Notes: generated by a model from the letters alone, not told the origin. DNA of 64,000 nt from Tilletia caries (GCA_032718865.1 JALUTQ010000032.1:620001-684000), one strand, 5' to 3'. Positions 13,238-25,100 are shown, numbered from the stretch's first letter. A program made the numbers and translations.

Positions 13238-13432
13238 GATGAGGATGGTGATGAGGTGGTGTGATGCGCTGAGACGCTGGTCTGGGTCTGTGTCTGCGAG
13301 TTTCCAGAAGAGGGTGAGGATGGTGCCTGCGCCGGATGCTGCTGCGAGACCTGCTCCTGCTCCCTCTGCTGCTGGCGCTGCTGGCAGACTCTGCTTCTTT
13401 GACTTGGTCTTGGTCTTGGTCTTGGCTGCCAT
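8507..13432 (-). CDS. POL5: Pol5 / DNA polymerase phi family (MYBBP1A-like) nucleolar protein
   Basis: Six exons on the minus strand (13432-11891, 11807-10794, 10705-10478, 10364-9995, 9917-9238, 9160-8507) give 1495 residues; the introns are 77-113 bp. The N-terminal part carries the family signature: FWKLADTDPDQRL, then YSLRRLIRGLQSPR and GARQGFAVALAELL. Central acidic runs of Glu/Asp and the conserved DDEQMMKLDDKLASIF segment also match Pol5. The C-terminus is Lys-rich, as expected for a nucleolar protein. Yeast Pol5 is an essential HEAT-repeat-like factor for rRNA synthesis and 60S maturation and is not a genuine replicative polymerase. The start MAAKTKTKTKSKK is chosen because it opens a basic leader just before the conserved block; the frame is open ~80 codons further upstream but without conservation. 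A CTG tract at ~13204-13234 encodes a polyglutamine stretch. Confidence 0.87.
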
Positions 13433-15405
13433 CGTAAGAACGGTTGATGCTGTCGATGTCAGGCTGAGGCTGAGGCTGAGTTGAGGCTCGCGGCTGCTTC
13501 CCACTTTTTTCTTCGTTCCCTTCATTGGGGTCCCGCCCGATGCTGCCCCCTCGGAGCCTTTCCCCAATCTCTTCCACTCGGCCGAGAGATCCACACACTC
13601 ATCAGGGATTTGGGGGGTTCTCGCGCATGTGCTCGCCGGGTCTGCGAGACGCACCTTCGCCCAGGTCTCGCTCACTCAAGTCTGGGCGAGGGGGTCTCGC
13701 GCAAGTCACTCGCTCTGAGATCCAGCGCAACATCACCTCGCACAGTACTCGCACTGGCCTCGGGCGAGCACCTTTCCAGATTCGATCCCCTAAACAGCTC
13801 ACGCAGGCCTCGCGCAACCCTCGCGCTGGGCTCAACGCGCGCTGATGCACTCATTTTTTCAGAACGCTCGCACAGACCTCGCCCTACCACGGGCGGGCGA
13901 ATCCCAACTCAGGCAAATTTCGAGATTTCAAAACGCTCGCGCAGACCTCGCGCCGGGCTGGACGAGCGATCATCTACATATGCTTTCTCGCAGGCTCGCA
14001 CAGGGGCTCGCGCTGCCATGGACGGGCAAATCGGTACTTAGGCGATCCATCGGCGAGCGGCCACCTTCACCCTCCAACCAAGCACCACCTTCCGCCCTCC
14101 AACCAAGCAAGCGCAGACACCCAGCACCAAGCAAGCGCACACACTCGGCATCCCTCAAGCGCATACAACCCTCTGACCTCGGTGAGTAGAGCGCGCTCAT
14201 GTTCTGCTCTATGCTCTACGTCGCTACGCGTATCATCGATAACATTGACGCGGCTTGCTTGGAGTCTTCACTTTTTTTCCCTTTTTTTCTACTGACGCGA
14301 CTTGACCAGCTGGACTGTCGCTTCTGGTACTAACTGATTCTATGAGCTCAACAGCGCGCTCCTTTTCGCCTTTGACATCGACAGCATCTTCGTTGCTAGT
14401 GACTACTGACTGCGTCCCCATTTCTGCTCTTGAACTCCACAGTAGCTGCTGGCTGACCATTCCCTTCCATCAGCCATTGACAATGAACAGCCATCTTCTC
14501 ATTCTCCTTGGTTTTCATACAGTTGAGCATCTCCTTTCCTACCATGCATCGTCTTTGCTTTTCCCCCGCTCGACAGGAGTCAGGATAATCAGCAACGAGT
14601 TACGAGTACCAGCGATGTCCAGCCGTTCGCTAAATGCTAATCATTCTCAGGTTCTCTAAATGCTCATCATTCTCAGGTTCTCCATTTGATACTAGTAGAA
14701 CATCAATTCTTCTGAAACCCACCCCTCCAGACACACGACTGCTTCCCTGTGGTTTTCAAGCGCTTCATTTCTTTCAGAACATCAGCATCCACGGACCACG
14801 GGACATAGTCAGCTCGATCCGCCACGTCTTCTCCTCTTTCGGATACCCTTGGTCCCTTGGTTCTGGAACGACAACGCACGAGCTCACAGTGAATGCTGCT
14901 TCCATTGCGTCGTCTACCATCTCTCACAGGTCGTCAGCATGCAGCATACTTGCATCGCGTGCTCATGCGCTCATGGTCCAACACTCCAACTTCATCCCAA
15001 TGCATTTCGCTCTGCTTTCTTTTCTATTTGGTTCACTGTGTGTCTGTGCGAGGTCTGATCGCTGTCAGCGCGAGCCCTGTGCGAGATTCTGGTAACTGGC
15101 TGGGAGGAGCTGGGAGAAAGCGGCTCGCGCAGGCCAGGGCGAGGCTATGATCGAAGCAGCCAGCCCTCGCCCGCCCCTGCGCGAGATACGGGAGTTTGTG
15201 CAATGCGCAGGCCTCGCGCAGACTCTGATAGATAGGGTCTCGCACAGGGTTCGCGCAGGGGTGGGCGTTTCATAAGATGTCGCTGATGACTCATCCGCGA
15301 TATCCGCGCTGACCCACTCACCCATCCATCGGATCTTCTGGACGATGAGGATGAGCTCGACGTCGATCTTGCTGAGCTCGGCGACAACAGCGCACAGTCA
15401 GCAGG
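13433..15405. other. Long divergent intergenic region with a recurring CTCGCRCAG motif
   Basis: No conserved coding region is seen between the divergent POL5 and COQ8 genes. Two stretches, about 13600-14050 and 15060-15260, are dense in CTCGCGCAG/CTCGCACAG and their reverse complements, mixed with GGGCGAG words. One segment near 13810 resembles the inner part of the element at 19820 (shared CAACCCTCGCGCTGGG), so these may be decayed copies of that family. The middle, 14200-15050, holds nothing recognisable. Confidence 0.6.
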
Positions 15406-17741
15406 ATGCGCAACTCACTCCTCCGTGCACTCGTCGACGCTGCCTCTGTCGCAGCGAACATCACGAAGATCGCAGCCCAGGCAGCCACACCATCGCACAC
15501 CATCACCAACACCAGCACCACACAGCCATGGCCAACTCAGCGACATCAACAGCAGCAGCAGCAGCCAATACAAGAGCAAGAGCAAGAGCAAGAGCGTGAC
15601 CATCAGCACACAGTCACTCCTGCCGTCATCCCACCATCACACTCTCCTGCTCCACCACCACTGCAGCCTCAACCCCCGCAATCTCAACCGGAAGCGCAAT
15701 CCCCCATCATTCATAAAGCACTGTCGACCAAGCCAGACCCAACATCCACCCAAACAGGGAAGCAGTATCAACCCAGCCCACCGTCTCAACCGCCACCTAC
15801 CTCAACCACGCCACCGCCTCCGCCCATCAACAGACCAGAACCAGTTGCAGCATCAACAGCACCAGCACCAGCATCGACACCAGTCGACGACTACGACCCC
15901 GAATCAGCACCCCGCACAACACCCCTCCGCGCCGCAAAAGTTCCCTCCTCCCGTATCGGCCGTCTCATCCACTACGGCTCCCTCGGCGCCGGTCTCGCAT
16001 GGGGCGCAGCAGGCCAATACGTCTCCCGCTCTGCCTCTGCCTCTGGCTCTGGGAACGCATTCATGGGGGAGCCCAATCTGAGGAGATTGGTCGACAAGCT
16101 GAGTACGATGAGGGGCGCGGCCTTGAAGATGGGCCAGTTTATGAGTATCCAGGGTGAGCTTCTCCTTCGTTTCCTTCACCTCAAATACTGCCGGAAGTTC
16201 ATCTCTGCTCAAACCCCTTTCGCCTTCTCTATTTTCTTTTCGCAGACTCCAACATGCTCCCGCCTGAGCTCGAAGAAGTCCTCCTCCGCGTACAGAACAG
16301 CGCGAATTACATGCCCGAATGGCAGATGCAGCAAGTCATGCAACAAGACCTCGGCCCGGAATGGCGATCCAAGTTCGACCACTTCAACCCGATCCCCTTC
16401 GCAGCCGCCTCCATCGGACAGGTTCACTCCGCCGTCCTCTCCTCATCCTCCTCCCATCCTCTGGCAGGGTGTAAAGTGGCAGTAAAGATCCAGTTCCCCG
16501 GGATCAAACAGTCCATCAAGTCCGACCTTGGCTACCTCTCCACCCTCCTAACCGCCTCCGCACTCCTCCCACCCGGCCTCTTCCTCGACAAGACCATCGA
16601 GACCATGCGGGGCGAGTTGGAGGATGAGTGCGATTATGTGCGGGAGGCGGACATGGGCCGGAGATTTGCGGCCTTGTTGGACGGCGTGCAGGGGAACGGG
16701 AAAGGGAGTGGGAGTGGGGTGGAGGGGGTCATGCAGTTTGCGGTGCCGAAGGTTGTGGATCAGCTTTGTACGGGCAGGGTCTTGACCACGGAGATGATGA
16801 GGGGTAGACCGCTCACCCAGGCTGCGCGGTACACCCAGGAGCGCAGGAATCAGGTGCGTCTCTCCATTCCCCCCTCTCTCCTCTTTTCCTTTTGGAAATC
16901 TCCTAACCCAAAATATGTGAAACAGATCGCCACCTCCGTCCTCCGTCTCTGCCTCCAAGAACTCTTCCAATTCCGCCTGATGCAGACAGACCCGAACTGG
17001 TCCAACTTCCTCCTGAACGAACGCACCTCCACCCTCGAACTCCTCGACTTCGGCGCCACGCGCGAGTATACTCCCCTCTTCATCGACCAATTGTTCCACC
17101 TCCTCTCCGCGGCTGTATCGCGCGATCGGGAGAGCTGTCTGGAGTGGAGTCGGAAAATTGGGTACTTAAATGGCGAAGAATCGGATACGATGATCGAAGC
17201 GCACCTCGAGTCCATGCTCCTCCTGGCCGAACCTTTCTCCCCTACCTCCCCATCCCCTTACAACTTCACCAACCAGACCATCACGAGCAGGGTACGCGCG
17301 CATATACCCGTTATGCTCCGGGAGCGCAAAAGGCCGCCCCCGAGGGAGACCTATAGCTTGAATCGGAAACTGAGTGGGGCGTTCTTGCTTTGTGCCCGGT
17401 TGGGGGCGGAGGTTAGGTGTCGGGAGGTTTGGGAGGAGGTCGTGCGGGCCTATCGGGCGCGGGCGTCTTCTTCTGCTGGAGCAGGTGGGCAGGGGGAACG
17501 GGCGCGGAGGGGGTTGCATACGCTTGCTCTTGGTGCGCGGGAGGGGGGATCAGGACGACGACGTCCCTCTCTGCCAATCGGATCGCCGATCATGTCCCAC
17601 CCTCGTATTCGACACCGTCTCGGGCCCGACTCCTCACGCTCCTTCTCCACCACGTCGGCCGTCGAGGACGGAGCGCTGGACTGTACGTGTGCTGCTGCTG
17701 CCAGACCTGTGAGCAAGGACTTATCATGGCCCTGCGAATGA
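15406..17741 (+). CDS. COQ8: Coq8/ADCK atypical kinase-ATPase for ubiquinone biosynthesis
   Basis: Three exons (15406-16153, 16246-16853, 16926-17741; introns 92 and 72 bp) give 723 residues. Residues 1-170 are Gln/Pro-rich and poorly conserved. The UbiB-type kinase follows with its diagnostic motifs: KxGQ in ALKMGQFMSIQD, the Ala-rich nucleotide loop AAASIGQVH, the lysine of VAVKIQFPGI, the catalytic loop TDPNWSNFLLN, and DFGATREY. The end of the domain, LNRKLSGAFLLCARLGAEV, matches fungal Coq8. Known role: a matrix-side inner-membrane ATPase that supports the CoQ synthome. About 90 residues after the domain (from VVRAYRARAS) are not conserved. The frame stays open into the presequence-like start of the next gene, so the true 3' end is uncertain: stop at 17739-17741, or splicing at 17682 into a fusion. 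Confidence 0.88.
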
Positions 17742-18611
17742 TTGAACTTCTGGAGCCGGGATCAGCACAGATAGGAATGCTGACAACCCCCCATACCTTT
17801 TCTTCAGCTGGACGTCAACGGACACTCGACCTCCGCGCCCACTGGACCCGACGTCAGCCCACACAATTTGACGAACCGAGCCCCGCAGCAAAGCCACGCG
17901 CAAAACTAGACCTACCCCTCGACCCACTCGGCATCGACTCCCCCTCCCCCGCTGTCGATGGAGGACCGGTAGTAGGCCCGAAGAAGGCGGCGGAGGAGGC
18001 TATGCTGGGTGCGTTGGGCCAGGGTGAGGGTGGGAAGGAGGAGGAGACTGGGCCGAAGCCGGTTTGGATTCGTGGGGTTATGGTGCCGAGGAGGCCTCCG
18101 CCTCCGGGTCCTGAGGATTGTTGTATGTCAGGTGCGTGCCTCCTCCCTCTTCTTGCTCAGGAAGGCGAAACGGGTAACTGACTTATCTGGGAAATCGCCA
18201 TGGTGTGGGATTTGATTTACAGGCTGCGTCCATTGCACGTACGACATCTACGCCGATGCGATCCAGGACTACCTCTCCGCCCTCGACGTGGCCCGCTCGT
18301 CCCTGCTAAGCATGCGCTCCCCGCCCTTAACCGATCCCGAATGGAGTCTTGCTGGGGAGTTAGGAATCAAGCGACCCGTGGCTCAAGAATCCGCTGAAGA
18401 CGAGGACAAGAAAGAGGCGGAGGAGCGGGCGAAGAGGGAGGTGGATGAGGCTGTGATGGCTGTTGCGGACCCTACTTTGAGGGCGTTCTTGGCGATGGAG
18501 AGACGGTTGACTACCAAGGAGAAGATGGAGAGGAGGGAGGTTCGGAGGGAGTTGAAGCGGAAGGAGGAGGAGGGGGAGGGGCAGGGGCTGGAGGAAGGGC
18601 AGAAGGTGTGA
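17592..18611 (+). CDS. Oxidoreductase-like domain protein (OXLD1 / YPL107W family), mitochondrial
   Basis: Exons 17592-17682, 17808-18131 and 18223-18611 give 267 residues (introns 125 and 91 bp). The conserved core spans the second intron: PPPPGPEDCCMSG joined to CVHCTYDIYADAIQDYL, the four-Cys signature of the oxidoreductase-like family (UPF0651). The proposed first exon MSHPRIRHRLG...SRSFSTTSA looks like a mitochondrial presequence: Arg-rich, no early acidic residue, RSFST-type cleavage motif. The C-terminal half is a charged helix rich in Glu, Lys and Arg. The first exon shares the COQ8 frame with no stop between. An alternative start, MALRMIELLEPG, lies inside the first intron. The molecular function of the family is unknown; only the mitochondrial location is inferred. 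The core identification is strong, the 5' end is not. Confidence 0.72.
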
Positions 18612-18860
18612 TTTCAAGGACTAATCACGCATAGATACACACACACACACGCATGTCGGAGCCAAGAGGAGTCGTTGCAAAGACATAATAGAGTCAATCT
18701 TGGATGGCAAATCAGCCTCTTCAGTACATAATAGTGCTCTTCCTCGCCTGGACAGTGGGAAGCGGAGGAGGAAGGTATAAAGCATGATGCATGACGGATG
18801 AAGGATTAAATGCAGAAGGTGTCAAGGTTCTTGGGGTATGAGAGAACACCCGCACTCCGC

Positions 18861-18885
18861 GGGGCGGGGCGGGGCGGGGCGGGGG
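18861..18885 (+). repeat. (GGGGC)n tract, potential G-quadruplex
   Basis: Four GGGGC units followed by a G5 run, in the 3' spacer of the OXLD1-like gene. Four or more G-runs with one-base loops can form a quadruplex. Confidence 0.85.
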
Positions 18886-18958
18886 AAGGACGTCTGCATG
18901 CCGTCGGATACGGCGGGATGCCCCTCCTCGCGACACGGGAACAGTAGCCGGCGGCAAC

Positions 18959-19461
18959 CACTGCTACCATGGGGGTTGTTTTAAGGGGTGTAAAGCGCTT
19001 CTGGAACGCACGTGTTTACCCCATGTTATAATTTTCTATTTTGTTCCGCTGATTTGGGTGTTAAAACACCTTTCTAATAGTGTTAAAACCCAGTAGGCAT
19101 AGTGAGTAGGCATAGTGATCACGTGACTGCTGCAGCGACCCGGGAAGTGAGACTAGGCGTCTCCAGACGCCTTCCTCACCGCCACCACCTTGCTCGACAC
19201 CACGGCCCTCACCACACCCACCCGCCTTGCCCAGCCAACCTCCACATGTCACCCACGGGTAGCAATACTGTAAATCGAGGGTTTCTGTCTTCAGAGAGCA
19301 GCATCAATTGAGTGTGGAAGCAGCTGTGAACTTTTTGAGATACAGGGCAGAGACTCTGAGACCACCGAGCAGACCCATTCTAATTAGAGAAACTGAAAGT
19401 CTATCTTGTCTTCGGTTCTAGCAGCCGTAGAACAACCTCCAGGGGGTCCAATACGTCATTG
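18959..19461 (+). mobile_element. Truncated copy of a TIR element (same family as 60610-61250)
   Basis: It starts with CACTGCTACCATGGGGGTTG and stays nearly identical to the copy at 60610 for about 500 bp, through a perfect hairpin word (AGGCGTCTCCAGACGCCT) and an E-box-like ATCACGTGACT, to the shared CCAATACGTCATTG. The right third and the terminal inverted repeat are missing. It also carries a short internal duplication (GTAGGCATAGTGA repeated) that the other copy lacks. No ORF. It has TTAAAAC repeats near the end. Confidence 0.82.
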
Positions 19462-19819
19462 GAACGTCGGGGCTGTCTGGCGTCTGCAGCCTGCGTGGTG
19501 GTGAAATGAATGGCTGTGGTGCCTGCCTGGTGGACACTCGGAGAGTGGGCCGCCGGAAATGAGATGAAGTGGTGCCGCCCGTGCCGCCGGTCCGATCGGC
19601 ATGTGCGGAGCTTGATGCATGTGTTTTCCGGCTGAACCTTGCTTGCTTCCCCTGTGGTAGCCGGATAGGCCCCGTCTTCATCATCGACACCGTGCCAGAA
19701 CCTTGACCGCCCAAACACCTCAAGCTCTCCCTCAACCGCCGACGATACGAACACCGACCGCATCAGCAACGACCATCAACATCTCTACATCAAGACTGCA
19801 AGACACATCGACCACATCA

Positions 19820-20260
19820 GGCCCTGTCCAGTTGCGAGCGCGCGCCCTGATTTTGGCGCTCAACCCACTGGGCGCGAGCCCCTCGCGCCGCGCTCTGAAA
19901 ATTTGCGCTCATAGGGCGCGCGCTGGCAACTGGACAACCCTCGCGCTGGGAAGTGGGCTCTGCTTTTTGACCGGGACGGCTTTTGCTATCTCATTTTTGT
20001 GACTTTGTATTTCTTCTCATTTGGATTACAATGGCGGTGTAACGTGGTTGTAATTGTCAGAGCGGGCGCGAGGGCGCGCGCTCTGTGGGCCGACCTCGGG
20101 AGGTGGGCCCAGAGAGCGCGAGAATTGTGAGTGAGCGCGCTCTGAAAATTCTGGGCCGCCGGCCCTGAAAATGCGCAACTGGACAGTCGCGCGCCTCATG
20201 TCGGCCCACCGAGCGCGCGCTCATTTTTCAAAGTGGGGGCGCTCGCAACTGGACAGGGCC
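19820..20260 (+). mobile_element. 441-bp non-autonomous inverted-repeat element (MITE-like), copy 1
   Basis: The left end GGCCCTGTCCAGTTGCGAGC is matched by the reverse complement of the right end. TCA flanks both sides (19817-19819 and 20261-20263), consistent with a 3-bp target duplication. The interior is very GC-rich at the flanks (GCGCGC, CTCGCGCC) and AT-rich in the centre. Inner copies of the tip word CAACTGGACA recur twice. There is no coding capacity. Confidence 0.8.
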
Positions 20261-20263
20261 TCA

Positions 20264-20708
20264 GGCGGTGATCAGTTGCGGGCGCGCGCTCAAAAAGGGC
20301 GCTCAAACACAGAGCGCGAGGCCCCTCGCGCCGCGCTCTGAAAATCTGCTTCTCAGAGCGCGCGCCCACAACTGAACAACGCTTGCGCCGGAAAGTGCGC
20401 TCTGCTTTCTCCGGCTCGGCCTCTGCTTTCTCATTTTGTGGTTTGTATTGATTTTGTGATCAATACAAACGTCACGTGATGCTTCTGTAATCGAGCGGGA
20501 GCCAGAGCGCGCGCTCGAAGAGGTGGGCCGATCGAAATAGGTCGGCCCAGCGCCGCGCTCAGAACTGAGTGAGGGCGCTCTGAAATTTTTGGGCCCCCGG
20601 CTCTGAAAACGCGGAACTGAACATGCGTGCGCTTTCATGTCGGCCCAAAAAAAAAACAGAGCGCGCGCTCATTTTTCAAGGTGAGCGCGCTCGCAACTGA
20701 TCACCGCC
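20264..20708 (+). mobile_element. 445-bp inverted-repeat element, copy 2, adjacent to copy 1
   Basis: The left end GGCGGTGATCAGTTGCGGGC is matched by the inverted right end (GCTCGCAACTGATCACCGCC). It is flanked by TCA at 20261-20263 (shared with copy 1) and 20709-20711. It is collinear with copy 1 along its whole length but clearly diverged, including the six outer bases of its terminal repeats. Confidence 0.8.
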
Positions 20709-20711
20709 TCA

Positions 20712-22135
20712 AGACCTCAAGATACGGCGACCGCATCGAGACACAGCTAACCACCCTTCCTCTCTTCCCATCTCCGATTCCCCTGGCTCTGCTCCCCGTT
20801 TCTCCTCCCTATCTCTGTTCCTGTCCCTGCCCCTTTCTCCTTTCTCCTTTCCCCGTCTCCGCTTCCCGTCCCCTTCCCCTTCACAGACATCCAATCCCAC
20901 AGACGTCCAAAACTCCGCGGACCACATCAATCTAACACCGAAAGCGAAACAAGATCGAGCACGATTCCCAGACACACCCAGCACCAGCCAGATCAACCGT
21001 CTCCAGACCAATGCGACCAACTATCAGCCCACTCCTACCTTTCCCCCGGAACAGATCACAATACAACCAGCGAACTCCGCAAGCGGTTGCCTCTCTTCCC
21101 CGACCAGTTCGACACCAACATCTCCCATCGACCGCCTCACCCTGCACCCATACAGTTGCTTAAACGAATCCCTCGACTTGCTACTCCGGACAAGGCGACC
21201 ACAAAGCGTCCACCTCGAAGGAGCAGCAAGGCGATACGCGGCTCTCAACATTCCCACTCAAATCGATCACAGGTCAACACTCCTCTAGCCCATCAACCAG
21301 GCACTTCCTCCGTCTTCAACCCGAAGAACGGAACCAGTCACTTCGGTATCACCACAGCCAGACTCTGGACTTGGGCATAACTTGGGCTTCCGCCCCGAAT
21401 CTTTCTTTGCTATTGGACTTGATGTCTATAAAACCCCTCTCTCTCGCGCGCTCCCCACTTGAAATACCATCATCATTACCACTTGGAATCTCCTGGTCTG
21501 ATTGTCTGAACAACTTCTCTATCTCGTACCCAACCAACCAACTTCATACTCTACCCCCAACCTCATATACATCCAAACCTCACACCTCCCATATTCCCAC
21601 GCCCTCCCCGTCATACACCTCCCCCTTCTTCACCCCTCTACTCATTCTACAGCTCACTGTCGACCAGACAAGGCACTAGCGCCCATTCCCCGCTCATCTG
21701 CCGGCCCGACCCACCGCAAGGAACCTCCACCCCTTCAGAGCTTCCACATCCCCCACGAGTCACCCTTTGTCTCTACATCGCAGAGATGCCAGCTGCGAGC
21801 GATTGTGGCGACTGGCGACTGGTGAGTACGGGCACTGTGTCCCTGAAATGCCTGCGGTTCGGTCGTGCTGAGCGCTGAGCGCTGAGATTTTGCTTCCTAT
21901 CGGGATACGTCTTGCGTCTGGGGACATTCCCGGCTCCCGCGCGGGGAAAAACGAGACCAGAAGGAAGTGCGGGAAGATAAGGACCTCGGCGTGGGAGAAC
22001 TGGCCTCAGGCCTGCTCTTTGCTGTCGTCCATGCTTAAGGCTGAAGAGGGAGGACAGAGATGTAGAAGACGTTCATCGTTCGTTGGTACTGCTGATTCTT
22101 CTCTTCCCTCATCCGACCGGTGCTCTGCGAACAGG
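20712..22135 (+). other. Upstream region of the Stealth gene: pyrimidine-rich, no supported CDS
   Basis: Several short open frames exist but none shows conserved motifs. The DNA becomes strongly CT/CA-rich from about 21380. A GTGAGT at 21822 and a good pyrimidine tract ending in CAG at 22134 could bound a 5'-UTR intron just before the ATG at 22136. Confidence 0.55.
21427..21433 (+). promoter_or_regulatory. TATA box candidate for the Stealth gene
   Basis: TATAAAA followed by a CT-rich stretch (CCCCTCTCTCTCGCGCGC), a common core-promoter arrangement. It lies about 700 bp before the chosen start, leaving room for a long leader with an intron. Confidence 0.45.
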
Positions 22136-25100
22136 ATGACTCCATCACCGATTCTCTCTTCCCCGTCCTCCTCCCACCCATCTCCATGGCAAGGAACATC
22201 ATCCTCCCTCGATCTCTCCTCCCACGACCATCTCGTCGTCTTTCACGAGGATGATCATCTCCTCCCCTTATCCTCTTCTTCTTCCTCACTGCCTCTCGCC
22301 GAGAAGGAAAAGACACGGACGACCGTCACTCGCAGACGCTGGTCTTCCCTCCTCGTCAGCATCATCGTCGCCTCGACTCTCTACGTCGTCTACCTCAATC
22401 GGACCCTCCTAACCGCCAACTCGGTATCCACCATCCTGTACCCATCGCCATCTCCAATAATCCAAGCAGTCACGCCTCCGCATCTACAATCAGAACAAGA
22501 TCAAGCTCAAGCTGCGACTGAGGCGCTGGAAATCCCACTCCCTGTGCATCTCTACCACCCACCTCCGAAAGTGTCCCCCTTCTCCAATTTCCACCTCGAC
22601 TACTACGCCCTCCCGCTCGAACATCGTCGATCCATCAAGCCCATCGCCTCGATCCAGCCTCTACTCGCCCATCCCCAATGCGCAGACCAATGGATCACCA
22701 ATGGGACCCTCTGCACCAATTTTCCCACCCTGCCACCTTCGTCCATCGATATCCTTTATACATGGGTGAACGGATCAGCTCCACACTCTGCCAGTCGGAA
22801 GTTGTACGCTGCGTCTACTGAGGGCTGGTGGGAGGAGCACTGGAGACCGGACCCACTCACTGAATTCGAGAATCGGCAGAAACGGGCTCAGCCAGTCCCA
22901 TCAACGTCGGCATCCTCGATCCTGAAGCGACTCAAAAAACTCAGTCCTCCCACGTTGCAAGGCGATAACGGCGACAATCGATTCCGGGACACCTCCGAAC
23001 TTCAATACAGCATCCGTTCCTCGGTCAAGTACATCCACAACTTGGCAAACATCCACATCGTCTCGCCGGACTTCGCCCAGCAGCCTGCGTCATCCCAGTT
23101 CCAACGTTTGGACAAGGATCGATTCTTGCTACCCTCGGACTTGCTCGAATATGAGTCTACAGATAGATTCCGGGCGTTCCCGCTTAATGGGTCGAGTCGA
23201 GCTGTGAGAGCGGGTCAGGTCCCTTCTTGGCTCAATACCTCCCGACCGGACGTCCTCCTAGGCGACCACGCCATCGACCCCTCCCTCCATCCTTTAGACA
23301 ACGACACAGCGACGCTCCGCGTGCATCACGACTGGTCAACCTTCACCCCTTCCTGGCTCCTCAAACCACAATCCATCGGGACGTACTTCACCCAACCCCA
23401 GATCGAACAATGGAAACACGCCGTCCTGCCAACGTTCAACTCTATGGCCATCGAAGCCTACCTGGGCGACCAAGCCGGCCTAGGTGACGTCCTCCTCTCC
23501 GCCAACGACGACTTCTTCCTGGCCGGGCACCTGAGAGCCGAGGATGTACATACACCGCTGTACGGCCTCGTACTGCGACTTCAATCCCACCTGCCCGTCA
23601 TTGGATCCGAGAGCGGCTTCCTCTCGAAGTGGGATCATGTCAAAGGTGGCGAATGGCCGTCCTATCGTCGATCGGCCTACCTACTCGACCAACGCTTCGG
23701 CAGACGCGAACAGGGAAGACGGTACCTCTCCCACGTCCACAAAAGTCTGCATCGATCCCTCCTTGAAGAATCTCGGATCATGTTCGACAGACCTATTCGC
23801 GAGGCGGCGGGGTCTAGGTTCAGGGGTAGCACCGAGAGCGTGAATACGCCGTTCTTGGCGCAGACGTTCGTGGTGGAACGACATCGGGAGGCGCTTCTGT
23901 GGACGTTTTTCATGCTGAGACATGATGTGGACGCCGATGGGTTTTACGCTCGTGAGAGTGGGGGAGAGTGGGAGACGCTCTTGAGGGAGATGGGCCTTGG
24001 GTCGATTTACACCGTTCGCTCGACAGAGAAGAAGGAGAAGGAGAAGGAGAAGGAGAAGGGCGAAAGTGGGATCGAGATCATTCATGACTTCGCAACGGCC
24101 CTGGCCTTCCTCGCTTCAGGAGCGGAAGATCTACACATCGCCGTACCAAGACCACGTCGATCCTCCCTCGCCACCTCCACCGCGAACCTCCAATCAAGCA
24201 GCAGTGATCAACCTTTCCAAAGAGACGGACGGGGCCCCGCATCCGGCCTGTCCACCTACGTCTTCAGTCATCTCGACGGATACCCGTTCCTCCATCTCGG
24301 ACAGGAGGCTCGTACTACACCGAGCCACCACCACCGTCGTGCCAGACCGGCGGTAGGAGTGGAGGCCTGGCCGACGTATGAGCCCAAGAACAAGAATGAG
24401 GAGAGCTTGTTCGTGTATGATGTGAAGCGGCCGGCGTGTCGGGTGGAGTTGACGCGGAGGTGTTTGAGGCGGGAGTGGGTTTTGCGAGGCGCGGAGGTTG
24501 GTGTGGGTCGGGGTGAGTGGGAGAGGGGACCGAGGGCGGAGGATGTTTTTAAGAGGTTTGCGTTTGAGGAGGTTGAATGTGGTGATTGCTGTGAGTGAAG
24601 ACCTCCCCGAAGGCCTTGCTGTTTGCTGCATATAAGTGCTGACCTTCCCACACGCATCCTTTTCACCAATTCAAACATTCGGGCAGTGATCCAGCTTCTC
24701 ATGCACAACAGCGGCAGGAGCGGGTACGCCGCCTTCCTACCCTCGCCCACCCTCCTCTTCCCCCCGTCCTCCCCTTCATCGACTCACCAAGCCCGATCAA
24801 GTCCCCTCGAACCCCACCTCCCCCTCACACCCACCTTCAACTCCACCTCCTCCTCCTTCTCCCTCACCCACATCAGCACACTCACAAACCACGCCCTCCT
24901 CCCGCGCCGCCCCTTCGCTCACGCCCTCCTAACCCGGTACGCATACACCCTCTCCGACGCGCCCATCGAGTTCGTCCCGCTCTCGCTCGTGCGGGGGCGG
25001 TATCAGGGGAGTGGGACGAATAGTGTGGGGTGGAAGTTGGAGAAGTTGGCGGGGGCTAGGGGGTTTGTTTGTGTTAATGATGATGTGATGGGGGTGAGGG

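Noticed and set aside
13433..13675. N-terminal extension of POL5 (MSETWAKVRL...)
   Set aside because: Open but unconserved and with a composition unlike the rest; MAAKTKTK at 13432 is a better start.
15425..16081. Gln/Pro/His-rich ORF in another frame inside COQ8
   Set aside because: Shadow of the low-complexity COQ8 N-terminus; no conserved domain.
17487..17560. Possible extra intron at the end of COQ8 that would create an earlier stop
   Set aside because: The best candidate (GTGGGC to ATCAG) returns to the same frame, so it does not end COQ8 before the OXLD1-like start.
19703..20002. Short plus-strand ORF covering the left end of the 19820 element
   Set aside because: It crosses the boundary of an inverted-repeat element and has no recognisable motif.
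21785..21821. Coding first exon MPAASDCGDWRL for the Stealth gene
   Set aside because: Splicing it to 22135 puts the downstream sequence in the wrong frame; treated as possible 5'-UTR exon.
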